A stretch of 37,068 nt of DNA, taken from IMG/VR virus record IMGVR_UViG_3300026094_001113, positions 1 to 37,068 of that record, one strand, 5' to 3'. Positions 1-7,475 of this stretch are shown here, in pieces. The notes beneath the pieces were generated by a model. That model saw nothing but the letters and a program-made list of their open reading frames with translations. It searched no databases and had not been told where the DNA came from. Numbering within the stretch: position 1 is the stretch's first letter; every line of letters starts with the position of its first letter. This DNA comes from a virus. Position numbers and translations under genes: made by a program.

Positions 1-30
1 TCACTTTGGGTTGCCCTTATCTAAAGTATT

Positions 31-38
31 AGTAAATA
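31..38 (+). promoter_or_regulatory. Possible late-promoter -10 box (AGTAAATA)
   Basis: AGTAAATA matches the T4 late -10 consensus TATAAATA at six of eight positions and lies 26 bases before the first start codon, leaving room for a short leader with the AGGAGG ribosome site at 54-60. Bases 1-64 otherwise hold no complete gene. One frame closes with TAA at 22-24 and may be the end of an upstream gene I cannot identify. A two-mismatch box in AT-rich DNA is weak evidence. Confidence 0.3.
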
Positions 39-64
39 AAACACGCACATTATAGGAGGAAACG

Positions 65-301
65 ATGGCGAAAGAAGAAACCAATCAGGTTGAAGAAACT
101 GCTGCTTCAGAAGCACCACAGGAGTCCGGCGCTGAACTTACAGTACAGGATCTTAGCGCTATTAAGCAGATTATTGATGTCGCAAGTCAGCGAGGCGCGT
201 TTAAGCCTAACGAAATGATGACTGTGGGGCAAACATACACAAAACTAGAAACATTCCTCGCCGCTGTATCACAGCAGCAGGAGGCACAAGGAGAATCCTA
301 A
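65..301 (+). CDS. Small conserved phage protein, unknown function
   Basis: This encodes a 78-residue acidic protein. The start is well supported by a strong Shine-Dalgarno (AGGAGG, 54-60) before ATG 65. The first 25 residues are rich in Glu, Gln, Ala and Ser and probably disordered. Residues 26-70 look like a small helical domain (LTVQDLSAIKQIIDVASQRG). I recall similar short proteins beside the same neighbours in marine T4-like phages, but know no function for them. Its stop codon shares one base with the next start (TAATG), so the two genes are translationally coupled. Late expression with the fibre gene downstream is likely. Confidence 0.85.
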   Translation: MAKEETNQVEETAASEAPQESGAELTVQDLSAIKQIIDVASQRGAFKPNEMMTVGQTYTKLETFLAAVSQQQEAQGES

Positions 302-912
302 TGGCTCTTAAGCACGTAGGTAGAATCAAGAACAATCAGAGAAAGGTCGTAATTGCTTATCGCACAGTACCTGGTGATGCCGAAAGCTGTATCGTAGTTA
401 CTACTGAAAATCTAATGGCGGACGAGCACGATGCTCTTATGAAGTGTGTAGAAAGCCACACAGGACAGAACGCTACAGAATTTGCAGAAGCAATGGCTCG
501 CACACAGTTGCCCGATGGTAGAAACATGCTCGCAGGTTTTCATACCACTGGTAGAATGATGAAGGTTGCTACTAACGAAGTTGAAATGGTGCCTGATCGC
601 AACACTGCTATTCCGCTTAACGAACTTAATCAACAGATTGCGGAGCAGAAAGGTGTGTCTGTAGAGGATCTTGCTATCAGTGGCGGTGATCAGCCTGTTG
701 ACAATCAGAGAGAAACTAGACTAGACACTGTGGATTACGATGCACCACAAGCCGAGTCTGTAAGCACACAAGGTGCCTTATCAGACGAAGAGATTGCAGC
801 AAAGTATCGCAGTGACGCAGATCGCCTTTACAAAGAAGCAAAAGCTCTTAGAGAGCAAGCAGAAGAACTTTCTCCTACAAAGAAAAAGACCAAAACAGCA
901 AGTGGCCAGTAA
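301..912 (+). CDS. Conserved phage protein, unknown function (203 aa)
   Basis: This starts at ATG 301, overlapping the previous stop by one base. Residues 1-125 look like a compact domain (opening MALKHVGRIKNNQRKVV) containing a stretch on marking, killing time or length control that I cannot assign: no catalytic motif is visible. Residues 125-165 are low-complexity and acidic. The last 40 residues form a charged helix ending in a Lys-rich tail (SPTKKKTKTASGQ), which could bind nucleic acid or a partner. From memory, proteins of this form are common in marine T4-like myoviruses at the same place, next to the neighbours found here. No function is claimed. The 3' end overlaps the next gene by 11 bases. 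Confidence 0.85.
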   Translation: MALKHVGRIKNNQRKVVIAYRTVPGDAESCIVVTTENLMADEHDALMKCVESHTGQNATEFAEAMARTQLPDGRNMLAGFHTTGRMMKVATNEVEMVPDRNTAIPLNELNQQIAEQKGVSVEDLAISGGDQPVDNQRETRLDTVDYDAPQAESVSTQGALSDEEIAAKYRSDADRLYKEAKALREQAEELSPTKKKTKTASGQ

Positions 913-1204
913 AAAACTTCCGCCCGAAGTCATCGAATACTGGCCAGAGGTTTTTGAAGATGTAGAAGTAGAAGTAGTCCCAGTAGATTATCTTCATTCT
1001 GTGCGAATATCTTTCGAAGATGGCATAACCTGGGACATAGACCTTACCAAAGAAGAAGGTCTATACGATCTTGAGGCTTCAATTGCAGACCTCTTTGAAA
1101 CCTATGAGGATTCGATAGTACATATTGACTTCCGTCTCAATACAGAAAAGGTCAAAGAAGACATCTCTAAGCGTACTCATCTGTTTATGAAAAAGCGACG
1201 ATAG
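902..1204 (+). CDS. Conserved phage protein, unknown function (100 aa, GTG start)
   Basis: I place the start at GTG 902, giving a 100-residue protein that opens (M)ASKKLPPEVIEYWPEVF. This resembles the N-terminus I recall for homologues in marine T4-like phages. An in-frame ATG at 773 would add 43 residues entirely inside the upstream gene, with no ribosome site, so I reject it. The protein is acidic in the middle (a run of alternating Glu/Val near residue 20, then EDGITWDIDL) and ends in a basic tail (MKKRR). No motif points to an activity. It overlaps the upstream stop by 11 bases, consistent with coupling. Confidence 0.75.
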   Translation: MASKKLPPEVIEYWPEVFEDVEVEVVPVDYLHSVRISFEDGITWDIDLTKEEGLYDLEASIADLFETYEDSIVHIDFRLNTEKVKEDISKRTHLFMKKRR

Positions 1205-1207
1205 TTG

Positions 1208-1215
1208 GATAAATA
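1208..1215 (+). promoter_or_regulatory. Late-promoter -10 box (GATAAATA) of the fibre gene
   Basis: GATAAATA has seven of eight matches to TATAAATA. It lies 28 bases before ATG 1244, so the predicted transcript has a normal leader containing the TAGGAG ribosome site at 1231-1236. This is the conventional arrangement, in contrast to the boxes inside the island. Confidence 0.55.
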
Positions 1216-1243
1216 CTTTAACACGGAATTTAGGAGTATTTGA

Positions 1244-2500
1244 ATGTCGCTCAGAATCAGAAGAGGATTAAGCACTGATCTTCCAACGCCTGTCGAAGGT
1301 GAACTGTTATATACAACAGATAATGGTAACCTGTATGTAGGATTCTTAGACCCGTCTACTAACACAGTTGTACCAAGACTTACTAGCGGACAATTAATTG
1401 ACGATGATAATCCTACCCTTTCTTCAGACCTTGATCTAGCAGGTAATAATATTACAGGCGTAGGTAATATAACTATAGACGGAACTGTAATTGCTACTGG
1501 TAATATTAATTTAGGCGATCAAGACAGCGACACTATTAGTATAAATGGTCAAATTAACACATCTCTTATTCCGACACTAGACGGAAAATATGATCTAGGT
1601 AATATTGGCGCATCATGGCGGCAAGGATTCTTTGAAGGAGTGGTCGTTAACGGAGAAATTCAAACTAATACTTTAACTACAGAAAAATTACTTGCCCAAG
1701 ATAGCACTGTAGTTTATGATGCATCGCTAGATTTATTAACAGTGCAAAATATCGAAGCAGCAACCATACAAGCAGATCTTATTGGTTCGGTCTTTTCTAA
1801 CGATTCGACTACCATCATTGATGGTATTACAAACACAATTTCTACAGGTAGTATAACACTAGAAAATAATGTTATAAGCACACCTAACCAAGGTTTAACA
1901 TTCGATTCCGACAGTAATTTATATACATTTTTTACCACAGGGGCTTCTCCTGACCCCGAATTTGGCCTAGGAGATGCAATAGTTGCTCAAGCCGATACAT
2001 TTACTGGTTTTGAGATTAGGTCGAGGCCGGTTTCAGATGATTTTAATGGCGGAGAGGTTCTATCTTCTTTATTTTTTACCGGCGAAGATTCTGAAAGAAG
2101 ATACGGAGCAACTGCTATCGGTTCTCAAATAGACAATAATAGCTTTATAAAAAATACAGATTATTCGGCAACTAAATTCTTTGTAATTGTGTATCCAGAC
2201 GAAGCTATACCAGAAGACTTTATAGCAGAAACATCTAATGATGTAGCTAGACATCTTACTTTTGATAGTTTTGGTAGGTTAGGAGTTAATACCGAAGATG
2301 CGCAAGCTACACTACATGTCAACGGATTTGCTCTCTTAGAGCCCCAACAAGAAGAACCTTATAATGCTGATGATTCAACTATACCCGACGGTATTGTTTC
2401 TTTGGCAGACGGTATAAATTGGGATCCTTTAGCTAATGGCAAACAATCTATGGTTGTGAGATTAGACGGATCTTGGGTAGAGTTAGCCTCTGCACCCTAA
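1244..2500 (+). CDS. Tail fibre / adhesin-type virion structural protein
   Basis: This is a 418-residue structural protein, probably a fibre or receptor-binding component. Residues 1-35 (SLRIRRGL, then GELLYTTDNGNLYVG) match the small N-terminal domain seen in many phage fibres and in tropism-determinant proteins. The middle is rich in Asn, Thr, Ile and Gly with short beta-repeats. LDGKYDLGNIGASWRQGFF near residue 115 is a typical fibre repeat. The C-terminus carries FGRLGVNTEDAQATLHVNGF and a domain with DGIVSLADGINWDP and LDGSWVEL, as in cyanophage structural proteins. The ribosome site TAGGAG (1231-1236) and a late box set the start. It overlaps the convergent gene by 4 bases. Its place beside a large modification island may matter. 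Confidence 0.8.
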   Translation: MSLRIRRGLSTDLPTPVEGELLYTTDNGNLYVGFLDPSTNTVVPRLTSGQLIDDDNPTLSSDLDLAGNNITGVGNITIDGTVIATGNINLGDQDSDTISINGQINTSLIPTLDGKYDLGNIGASWRQGFFEGVVVNGEIQTNTLTTEKLLAQDSTVVYDASLDLLTVQNIEAATIQADLIGSVFSNDSTTIIDGITNTISTGSITLENNVISTPNQGLTFDSDSNLYTFFTTGASPDPEFGLGDAIVAQADTFTGFEIRSRPVSDDFNGGEVLSSLFFTGEDSERRYGATAIGSQIDNNSFIKNTDYSATKFFVIVYPDEAIPEDFIAETSNDVARHLTFDSFGRLGVNTEDAQATLHVNGFALLEPQQEEPYNADDSTIPDGIVSLADGINWDPLANGKQSMVVRLDGSWVELASAP

Positions 2501-3315
2501 TAGTAAGATAAAGAGTCTATTCCAAGATCTTTTCTTAATTTGTCAGTGAATTCTCCACAAATTTTAATAGTTACTGTAGAATTACTATATGAAGATATAT
2601 TTCCGTGCCAGTTTACATCATTAAAAAAGGCGCTATGACCTAAAATTTTGACAGAGTCTGTTACTTCTCCGCTATATTCATCTATATCATAGAGATAAAA
2701 TTCTCTATTAAGGTCAAATCTTAACCAAATAAATTCATTTCTATGAGGTTGCGGTTGAGGAATATCGCCCTCTTCAAATGGCCAGTAATTATAGTCTCTA
2801 TGATGCCCTAAAGGAACATAATGTTCGTTATAGAAAACTGTTATTCTACCTAAGGTTTGAAACGGTAACGATAGAATAAATTCTTGTATCTTAGTATGTT
2901 CTTTTACAATATTATCAAAAAGTTTATATTTTTTAAGTTCCTCGTCGAACTCTGATAAATTTAATATGTAATATGGATCAAATGCATTATACGAAAGTTT
3001 TAAAAATTTACTTAGACCTTCTTTGTCTTGATGTTTTTCAAAAAAATCTAGTTGACAATCTAATTCTTTATTATGTTTTCTATCTTTGTTTGCACGGTGA
3101 TAGCAAAAATATAAAAAGTCCTTTTCTCTAAATATATTAGGACAATTATCAATTATAGTAGGTGAATGGCCAGCAGCATTCCATATTCCTGATCTAAAAT
3201 TTTTCCATTCCTTAGATACTAAAAAGTTCAAATCATTTCTTAAAGACAAAAAATGTGATAGATCTAAATACTTGTCAAGAGAATAATAATGTTCATTACC
3301 GATTTTACTAATCAT
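2497..3315 (-). CDS. Putative Fe(II)/2OG oxygenase (paralogue of the 3997-4788 gene)
   Basis: This 272-residue protein shows the metal-binding set of 2OG oxygenases: H172-x-D174 (GHHRDYNY) and distal H237 in FFNDVNWHG. The gene at 3997-4788 has the same layout, including the end (GEFTDKLRKDLGIDSLSYY here). At the position where that paralogue has the 2OG-binding Arg (SLRIDG), this one has Lys251 (TIKICG). The first 150 residues are a family-specific helical region. Substrate is unknown. ATG 3315 lies 5 bases after a perfect TATAAATA box, so the mRNA may be leaderless. Confidence 0.7.
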   Translation of the reverse strand: MISKIGNEHYYSLDKYLDLSHFLSLRNDLNFLVSKEWKNFRSGIWNAAGHSPTIIDNCPNIFREKDFLYFCYHRANKDRKHNKELDCQLDFFEKHQDKEGLSKFLKLSYNAFDPYYILNLSEFDEELKKYKLFDNIVKEHTKIQEFILSLPFQTLGRITVFYNEHYVPLGHHRDYNYWPFEEGDIPQPQPHRNEFIWLRFDLNREFYLYDIDEYSGEVTDSVKILGHSAFFNDVNWHGNISSYSNSTVTIKICGEFTDKLRKDLGIDSLSYY

Positions 3316-3320
3316 AAAAA

Positions 3321-3328
3321 TATTTATA
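3321..3328 (-). promoter_or_regulatory. Perfect T4 late -10 box (TATAAATA), minus strand
   Basis: The box reads TATAAATA on the minus strand and is followed by five T residues and then ATG 3315. T4 late transcription starts about 6 bases after this box, so initiation would fall on the start codon itself. Confidence 0.75.
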
Positions 3329-3376
3329 CTGCAATTTACGATGAAAATTAGTTTTGACTAAAGTAAGGAAGAAAAA

Positions 3377-4000
3377 ATGCACATTGATAGTATCATAGAA
3401 GACATTGTATTTAAATATTATAATCAATGTGGAATAGGAAATATAAAAAAAATAGGGAATTGGAATTTCGCATTGCCAAAAGATCTTCAGGATAAATTAG
3501 TCGAGTTTGATTGGAGTCAAACTACTGCACGAACATATCAAGAAATTTCACAACTTTTAAACGAAGACGATAACGAAGTTCTATCTTCAATAGGGTATTT
3601 TAATAAATTTGAAACAAAAGAAAATATAAAATGGAGAATCATAGAAGAAAAAGATATTAATACAGATTGGAGTCTTTTTTACAAAGAACTAGATGAAATC
3701 TTTAATACTTACAAAATTTGGATATCACAAATCCCTTCAGGATGCTGCATACCGCAACATTTAGACACCATAGAATCATTCCTAACACAATTTAATATAG
3801 ATAAAAAAGATATTCCTAATATCAAAAGATTAGCTGTGCTCTCAGAAGACATACAACCGTGGCATCATTTATGGTATGGCAAAGACATTATATCATCGGG
3901 TATCAAAGGAGATGTATTCTCTTTTAATTTTTGGGAGCCACATGGAGGAGGAAATCTAGGTCCTAATCCAAAATATACTATTCAGGTAATAGGAATTTAA
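3377..4000 (+). CDS. Putative small Fe(II)/2OG oxygenase
   Basis: This encodes a 207-residue protein. H128-x-D130 (IPQHLDTIESF) and H189 (EPHGGGNLGP) form the iron triad. The end, NPKYTIQVIGI, matches the family's usual NxRYxLQVxG strand except that Lys199 replaces the 2OG-binding Arg. The same C-terminal pattern occurs in the genes at 26258-26689, 26686-27180 and 31516-32025, so these are one family. The start ATG 3377 has a ribosome site (AAGGAAG, 3364-3370), unlike most first genes of blocks in this island. It stands alone on the plus strand between two minus-strand genes, overlapping the convergent one by 4 bases. Substrate is unknown. Confidence 0.7.
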   Translation: MHIDSIIEDIVFKYYNQCGIGNIKKIGNWNFALPKDLQDKLVEFDWSQTTARTYQEISQLLNEDDNEVLSSIGYFNKFETKENIKWRIIEEKDINTDWSLFYKELDEIFNTYKIWISQIPSGCCIPQHLDTIESFLTQFNIDKKDIPNIKRLAVLSEDIQPWHHLWYGKDIISSGIKGDVFSFNFWEPHGGGNLGPNPKYTIQVIGI

Positions 4001-4788
4001 TAGTACTCTAAGTGGTCTATTCCTATCCTTTTTCGAAAATCTTCTGTAAATTTTCCATCAATTCTTAAAGAAAATCCTTGCTTTTCTGAATGATACCCGC
4101 CATGCCAATCTTGATCATTAAAGAAACATGCATGAGATTCTACAAAATAAAAGTTTTCTTTTTTATCGTCAGGGCCATTACAAATATAAAAACCTTTAGT
4201 TTTGTTAGGTCTTATATGAATGTACTCGTGCCTATGATCGGTATAATCTGTCTCCGGAGGAATGATATCTCTGTGTAGAGGATGTTTTACGTCATGTTCT
4301 GACATCATAAAAATTATTCTTCCTAGATACTCGAATACATTAGAACCATCAGGGTCTGCAAGATTTTTCAACCACTTTACAAGCCCAGGAAAATATTCTG
4401 CATCTTGTGTCCAAGGCTTTTCGTCAAATCTACTTTCCCATCCTCCGGCTTCAGATTTTATAAAAACAAATTTATAAGGATCATATGCTCCAAATGCTAA
4501 TTTTAAGTATCTAACAAATTCATCTCTATTAGACAATTCGCCTATTTCTTTTCCGTATTTTTTCGCAGGATGACTGTCATCTAACGCATCGTATTCTTCT
4601 ATTGCCATATAAAGAGGTTTAGGTAGAGGTTTATAATTGTTTATTCCTCCGGGCTTTACAATGTTGCCTTCTTTTTTGTGAGATTTAGTGATTCCATAAC
4701 ACATCTCATAATAGAGAGATTTGAATCTCTCTATGTCTAGATAGGGATCGAGATCGATATACGGTTTTCCTCCTATTCCTCTAATCAT
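3997..4788 (-). CDS. Putative Fe(II)/2OG oxygenase
   Basis: This 263-residue paralogue of the 2497-3315 gene carries H172-x-D174 (PLHRDIIPPE), distal H229 (FFNDQDWHGG) and R242 (SLRIDGKF) for 2OG, a complete active-site set. The C-terminus ends RKRIGIDHLEYY, close to its paralogue. Its N-terminal half differs except for a shared YLKLAFGAYDPY-like stretch. It is the last gene of a three-gene operon (kinase-like, AspH-like, this one), starts at ATG 4788 inside the upstream gene (8-base overlap) and has a fair ribosome site (AAAGGA). The substrate could be a sugar, peptide or small molecule; the sequence does not say. Confidence 0.72.
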   Translation of the reverse strand: MIRGIGGKPYIDLDPYLDIERFKSLYYEMCYGITKSHKKEGNIVKPGGINNYKPLPKPLYMAIEEYDALDDSHPAKKYGKEIGELSNRDEFVRYLKLAFGAYDPYKFVFIKSEAGGWESRFDEKPWTQDAEYFPGLVKWLKNLADPDGSNVFEYLGRIIFMMSEHDVKHPLHRDIIPPETDYTDHRHEYIHIRPNKTKGFYICNGPDDKKENFYFVESHACFFNDQDWHGGYHSEKQGFSLRIDGKFTEDFRKRIGIDHLEYY

Positions 4789-5476
4789 ATTTTTTCCTTT
4801 CTATTTTTACTTTTAAATTTAATAATTCAGCCATTTTTTTTATTCTTTCGATGGCATCTGCACTTATCTCAAAATATAATGTATCGCTATCTACTAAATC
4901 AAAAAAACCAATCTCTCCCGATTTGCAATACTGATTTATTAACGGTGATATTTTCCTATCTATAAGATATCTTAAATTGTAGGGAGGATCGATAAATTTT
5001 AAGTCAACTTTATCATAATTCTTGTTTTCATTTCTATCTAGTCTTAGCCTTATTACTAGCTGTATTCTAGGTGTAGGACCAAAATTTACAGCAGTATGCA
5101 TTTTTGATCCGTCCATGTAGTATAAAAAACCGTCATCATATAAATTATGCATTATATTTTCTTCAAGGTTGATAAGGTAAGAGTACTCATTAGTCGTAAT
5201 ATTAATGTGTAATCTATCATCAGCGTCACTGTGCGCCCTATAACATTTTTGTGAATCCAGTTTCATCAGTCTGGCTTCGCCTATAGGATAAGGAATACTG
5301 TGTAACAGACTATCAAAAGCAGTATCTTTCCATTCCTCACAGATTACATAAGGATCATAAAGCCAGTGGCCTGTTGCCTGATTTAGATTACATCTATTTC
5401 TATCGTCCCATTTAACACTTTCTAAAAGTTTTTTAAGAGGTTCGAGATCAAACTTATATTCTGTTTTTTTAAGCAT
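4781..5476 (-). CDS. Putative aspartyl/asparaginyl beta-hydroxylase-like 2OG oxygenase
   Basis: This 231-residue protein fits the Asp/Asn hydroxylase pattern: H82-x-D84 followed by RLH (AHSDADDRLHINI), then H127 (SKMHTAVNFGP) and R137 (PRIQLVIRL). The last 90 residues are an extra domain of unknown role with no cysteine or metal motif. AspH relatives hydroxylate protein Asp/Asn or, in bacteria, small molecules, so the true substrate is open. It sits between the kinase-like gene (8-base overlap) and another 2OG oxygenase (8-base overlap), so the three are co-translated. I recall this gene and the kinase-like one together in other marine T4-like phages. Confidence 0.72.
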   Translation of the reverse strand: MLKKTEYKFDLEPLKKLLESVKWDDRNRCNLNQATGHWLYDPYVICEEWKDTAFDSLLHSIPYPIGEARLMKLDSQKCYRAHSDADDRLHINITTNEYSYLINLEENIMHNLYDDGFLYYMDGSKMHTAVNFGPTPRIQLVIRLRLDRNENKNYDKVDLKFIDPPYNLRYLIDRKISPLINQYCKSGEIGFFDLVDSDTLYFEISADAIERIKKMAELLNLKVKIERKKYD

Positions 5477-6158
5477 AAATCTTTTTCGCTTCTTCTATGA
5501 AATCATCGGGATAATTTGACTTAAAACTATCTAGAGCCATTATCTGTAATTTATTTAAAGAAATTTCTGTATCCCACCAAATTTTCTCATTTATAAATTG
5601 TTTTTCTAACTTTTCCTGTCTATTCTTACTGATATGCGTCCTAAAGTCTTCAAACTTTACTTTCGATTCGTCAACATCATAACAAAAAAAATAATTGATA
5701 CTTTTTAAACATCCGTCGACTAAAAAATAACTGCTAGGATGAAGACTTATTTTATAAAATCCTAAATTTTTATGGGCTTCTAGTATGCGTAGTGTTTGTT
5801 CGCGCCAATCGCTAATTACTTTGTCATAATTTACATTGAGATCGTAATGTTTTTGCCAAAAATCTACTCCGTCAATACGAAGATATATTTTTTTATTCTT
5901 GTCGTCTATATCTAAAACTTCAGGAACTAGATTAGGAAAACGATTTGTCATTTTTGTCAAAAACTTTACTTCGCGATTCCATTTGTCGTTCATTAAAGAT
6001 ATGTCAACAACCTCGTTTTTTCCTTGATGATATTCTGTATCATTATGAAACCATTTCACAAAGGTTTTTTGGTCTTGAGATATTAAACTAGTATAGACTA
6101 GATTATTCCTAACTTTGCCGTGCTCCGGAGTGAAGTTATAGTAATATTTAAAGCGCAT
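5469..6158 (-). CDS. Kinase-like fold protein, unknown substrate
   Basis: I place the start at ATG 6158, giving 229 residues, because it lies 6 bases after a perfect late box. A TTG at 6164 would add only two residues. The layout recalls small phosphotransferases of the protein/aminoglycoside-kinase fold: an N-lobe with a Lys in KTFVKWFHND, a helix NREVKFLTKM, a hinge-like IYLRIDGVDFW, then SLHPSSYFLVDG in place of the catalytic loop and INYFFCYD where the metal-binding motif would be. Several canonical residues are not obvious, so it may be a degenerate kinase or a binding protein. From memory, close relatives occur in marine T4-like phages. Confidence 0.5.
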   Translation of the reverse strand: MRFKYYYNFTPEHGKVRNNLVYTSLISQDQKTFVKWFHNDTEYHQGKNEVVDISLMNDKWNREVKFLTKMTNRFPNLVPEVLDIDDKNKKIYLRIDGVDFWQKHYDLNVNYDKVISDWREQTLRILEAHKNLGFYKISLHPSSYFLVDGCLKSINYFFCYDVDESKVKFEDFRTHISKNRQEKLEKQFINEKIWWDTEISLNKLQIMALDSFKSNYPDDFIEEAKKIYA

Positions 6159-6164
6159 ATTCAA

Positions 6165-6172
6165 TATTTATA
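6165..6172 (-). promoter_or_regulatory. Perfect T4 late -10 box (TATAAATA), minus strand
   Basis: TATAAATA is followed by TTGAAT and ATG 6158. The 6-base spacing puts the predicted transcription start at the codon, leaving no room for a ribosome site. It is half of a divergent promoter pair. Confidence 0.75.
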
Positions 6173-6190
6173 GCACTCGCTGTGCAGAGG

Positions 6191-6198
6191 TGTAAATA
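6191..6198 (+). promoter_or_regulatory. Late -10 box (TGTAAATA), plus strand
   Basis: One mismatch to TATAAATA; followed by TCTGAC and ATG 6205 with no Shine-Dalgarno. It is the other half of the divergent pair with 6165-6172. Confidence 0.55.
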
Positions 6199-6204
6199 TC
6201 TGAC

Positions 6205-7473
6205 ATGAAAAATAATTCCTGCACCTTCTGTGTGCATCCATTTACTGGCTTGGCTACTAGAGAAGACGGTGCTATTAAAATCTGCTGTAGAAGCCAGCCT
6301 GTGGGGTGGATACAGCAACAAAGTCTCGAAGAAGTTTGGAACTCTGACAAAATGAAAGAAGTTCGTAGACAGGTTCTAAGCGGTGAGAGACCTGATGTCT
6401 GTATCCCGTGTTTCGACCTAGAAGATCAAGGCGTAGAGAGCTTAAGACAGCGTCACATACGCGGAATTATACCCGAGGCTAGAGTTAACCTTTACCCTGA
6501 TGCTTTAGACAAGCTAGAAGACGATTATTCAATGCCATTTGAATTTCCTACTATGGAGATCAAGATCAACAATCTCTGTAACCTAAAATGTCGCATGTGT
6601 AATCCTCTTGATTCTACTTCGTGGACTGACTGGAAAGAAGTTGAACCGTTTTACGAGAAGGAAAACAACTATCTTGTGCCAACAGTTAAAAAACTTACAT
6701 CAAGACCTGGTCAATATATCGGACCATTTGACGATACTGCTCATTGGTGGAGTGATTTTGAAAAATTGCTGCCGCATTTTAGAAGAGTAGAGTTTGCAGG
6801 AGGCGAGCCTTTAATGGATCCTAACCATTACAAAATTCTAGACATGCTCAAACCCTACGCTGACAACATTGAAATTAAATATGCTACAAACGGTACTAAA
6901 CTAGGCATATCGAAAGGCAAGACTATATTTGACTATTGGCCGCATTTCAAGTCTGTCGCTGTTAATGTAAGTATCGACGGCATACATGATGTATATGAAT
7001 ATATAAGGGGCAACGGAGAGTTCGCGCTTGTAGAAGAAAATATTAGAAAAATGAAGGCAATTCCTAATATATCTAGAATAGTAGGTGCATTTACAGTTCA
7101 ATCTAACAACATAATGCAGATAGACAAAGTAATTGAATATTTTCTTAAAGAGATGGGTATTATTTTCTACAGTCATAGAGTAAACTATCCTAGAGCATTG
7201 TCAGCACAGGTTTTACCTAGGAAATTAAAACTCAAGGTTATAGAAAAACTTGAATTAATGAAGCATATAGTAGAAGACTACGAAATTGTTAAGAATAGTT
7301 CCGTTATTCGAGAGGTAACTCTACAACAAATTCAAGACAATATTAACTTTTTACAAGCCGAAGACTTAAGCGAACATTGGCAAGATTGCGTAGAGTTTAA
7401 CCGCAAACTGGACGTAACTAGAAGTCAAGGACCTTTAGAAAAAGTAATACCAGATTTCAAAGATTTTTTGTAA
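6205..7473 (+). CDS. Twitch-type radical SAM enzyme (R1)
   Basis: This 422-residue enzyme has the SAM-cleaving cluster motif C125-x3-C129-x2-C132 (NLCNLKCRMCNP) and GGEP at 199-202. The N-terminal 75 residues form an auxiliary cysteine module: C6, C9, the pair C27-C28 and C66-x2-C69, with VWNSDKMKEVRRQVLSGE between them. This reads like half of a SPASM domain placed before the core instead of after it. Relatives are usually named 'twitch domain-containing radical SAM protein'. The founding twitch enzyme, BtrN, dehydrogenates an aminocyclitol; the substrate here is unknown. It heads an operon with a PP-loop ATPase and a second rSAM. ATG 6205 appears leaderless. Confidence 0.85.
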   Translation: MKNNSCTFCVHPFTGLATREDGAIKICCRSQPVGWIQQQSLEEVWNSDKMKEVRRQVLSGERPDVCIPCFDLEDQGVESLRQRHIRGIIPEARVNLYPDALDKLEDDYSMPFEFPTMEIKINNLCNLKCRMCNPLDSTSWTDWKEVEPFYEKENNYLVPTVKKLTSRPGQYIGPFDDTAHWWSDFEKLLPHFRRVEFAGGEPLMDPNHYKILDMLKPYADNIEIKYATNGTKLGISKGKTIFDYWPHFKSVAVNVSIDGIHDVYEYIRGNGEFALVEENIRKMKAIPNISRIVGAFTVQSNNIMQIDKVIEYFLKEMGIIFYSHRVNYPRALSAQVLPRKLKLKVIEKLELMKHIVEDYEIVKNSSVIREVTLQQIQDNINFLQAEDLSEHWQDCVEFNRKLDVTRSQGPLEKVIPDFKDFL

Positions 7474-7475
7474 TT

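Noticed and set aside
1-64. Partial upstream gene ending at base 24 or later
   Set aside because: Three frames close within the first 54 bases, and seven to seventeen residues are too few to identify any product.
773-902. ATG 773 as start of the 100-residue protein
   Set aside because: The extension is entirely inside the previous gene, very Lys/Gln-rich and without a ribosome site. GTG 902 gives the expected N-terminus.
6173-6185. Small hairpin GCAC-TCGCT-GTGC in the divergent spacer
   Set aside because: The stem is only four base pairs, has no T run after it and lies between two promoters. It is likely chance.
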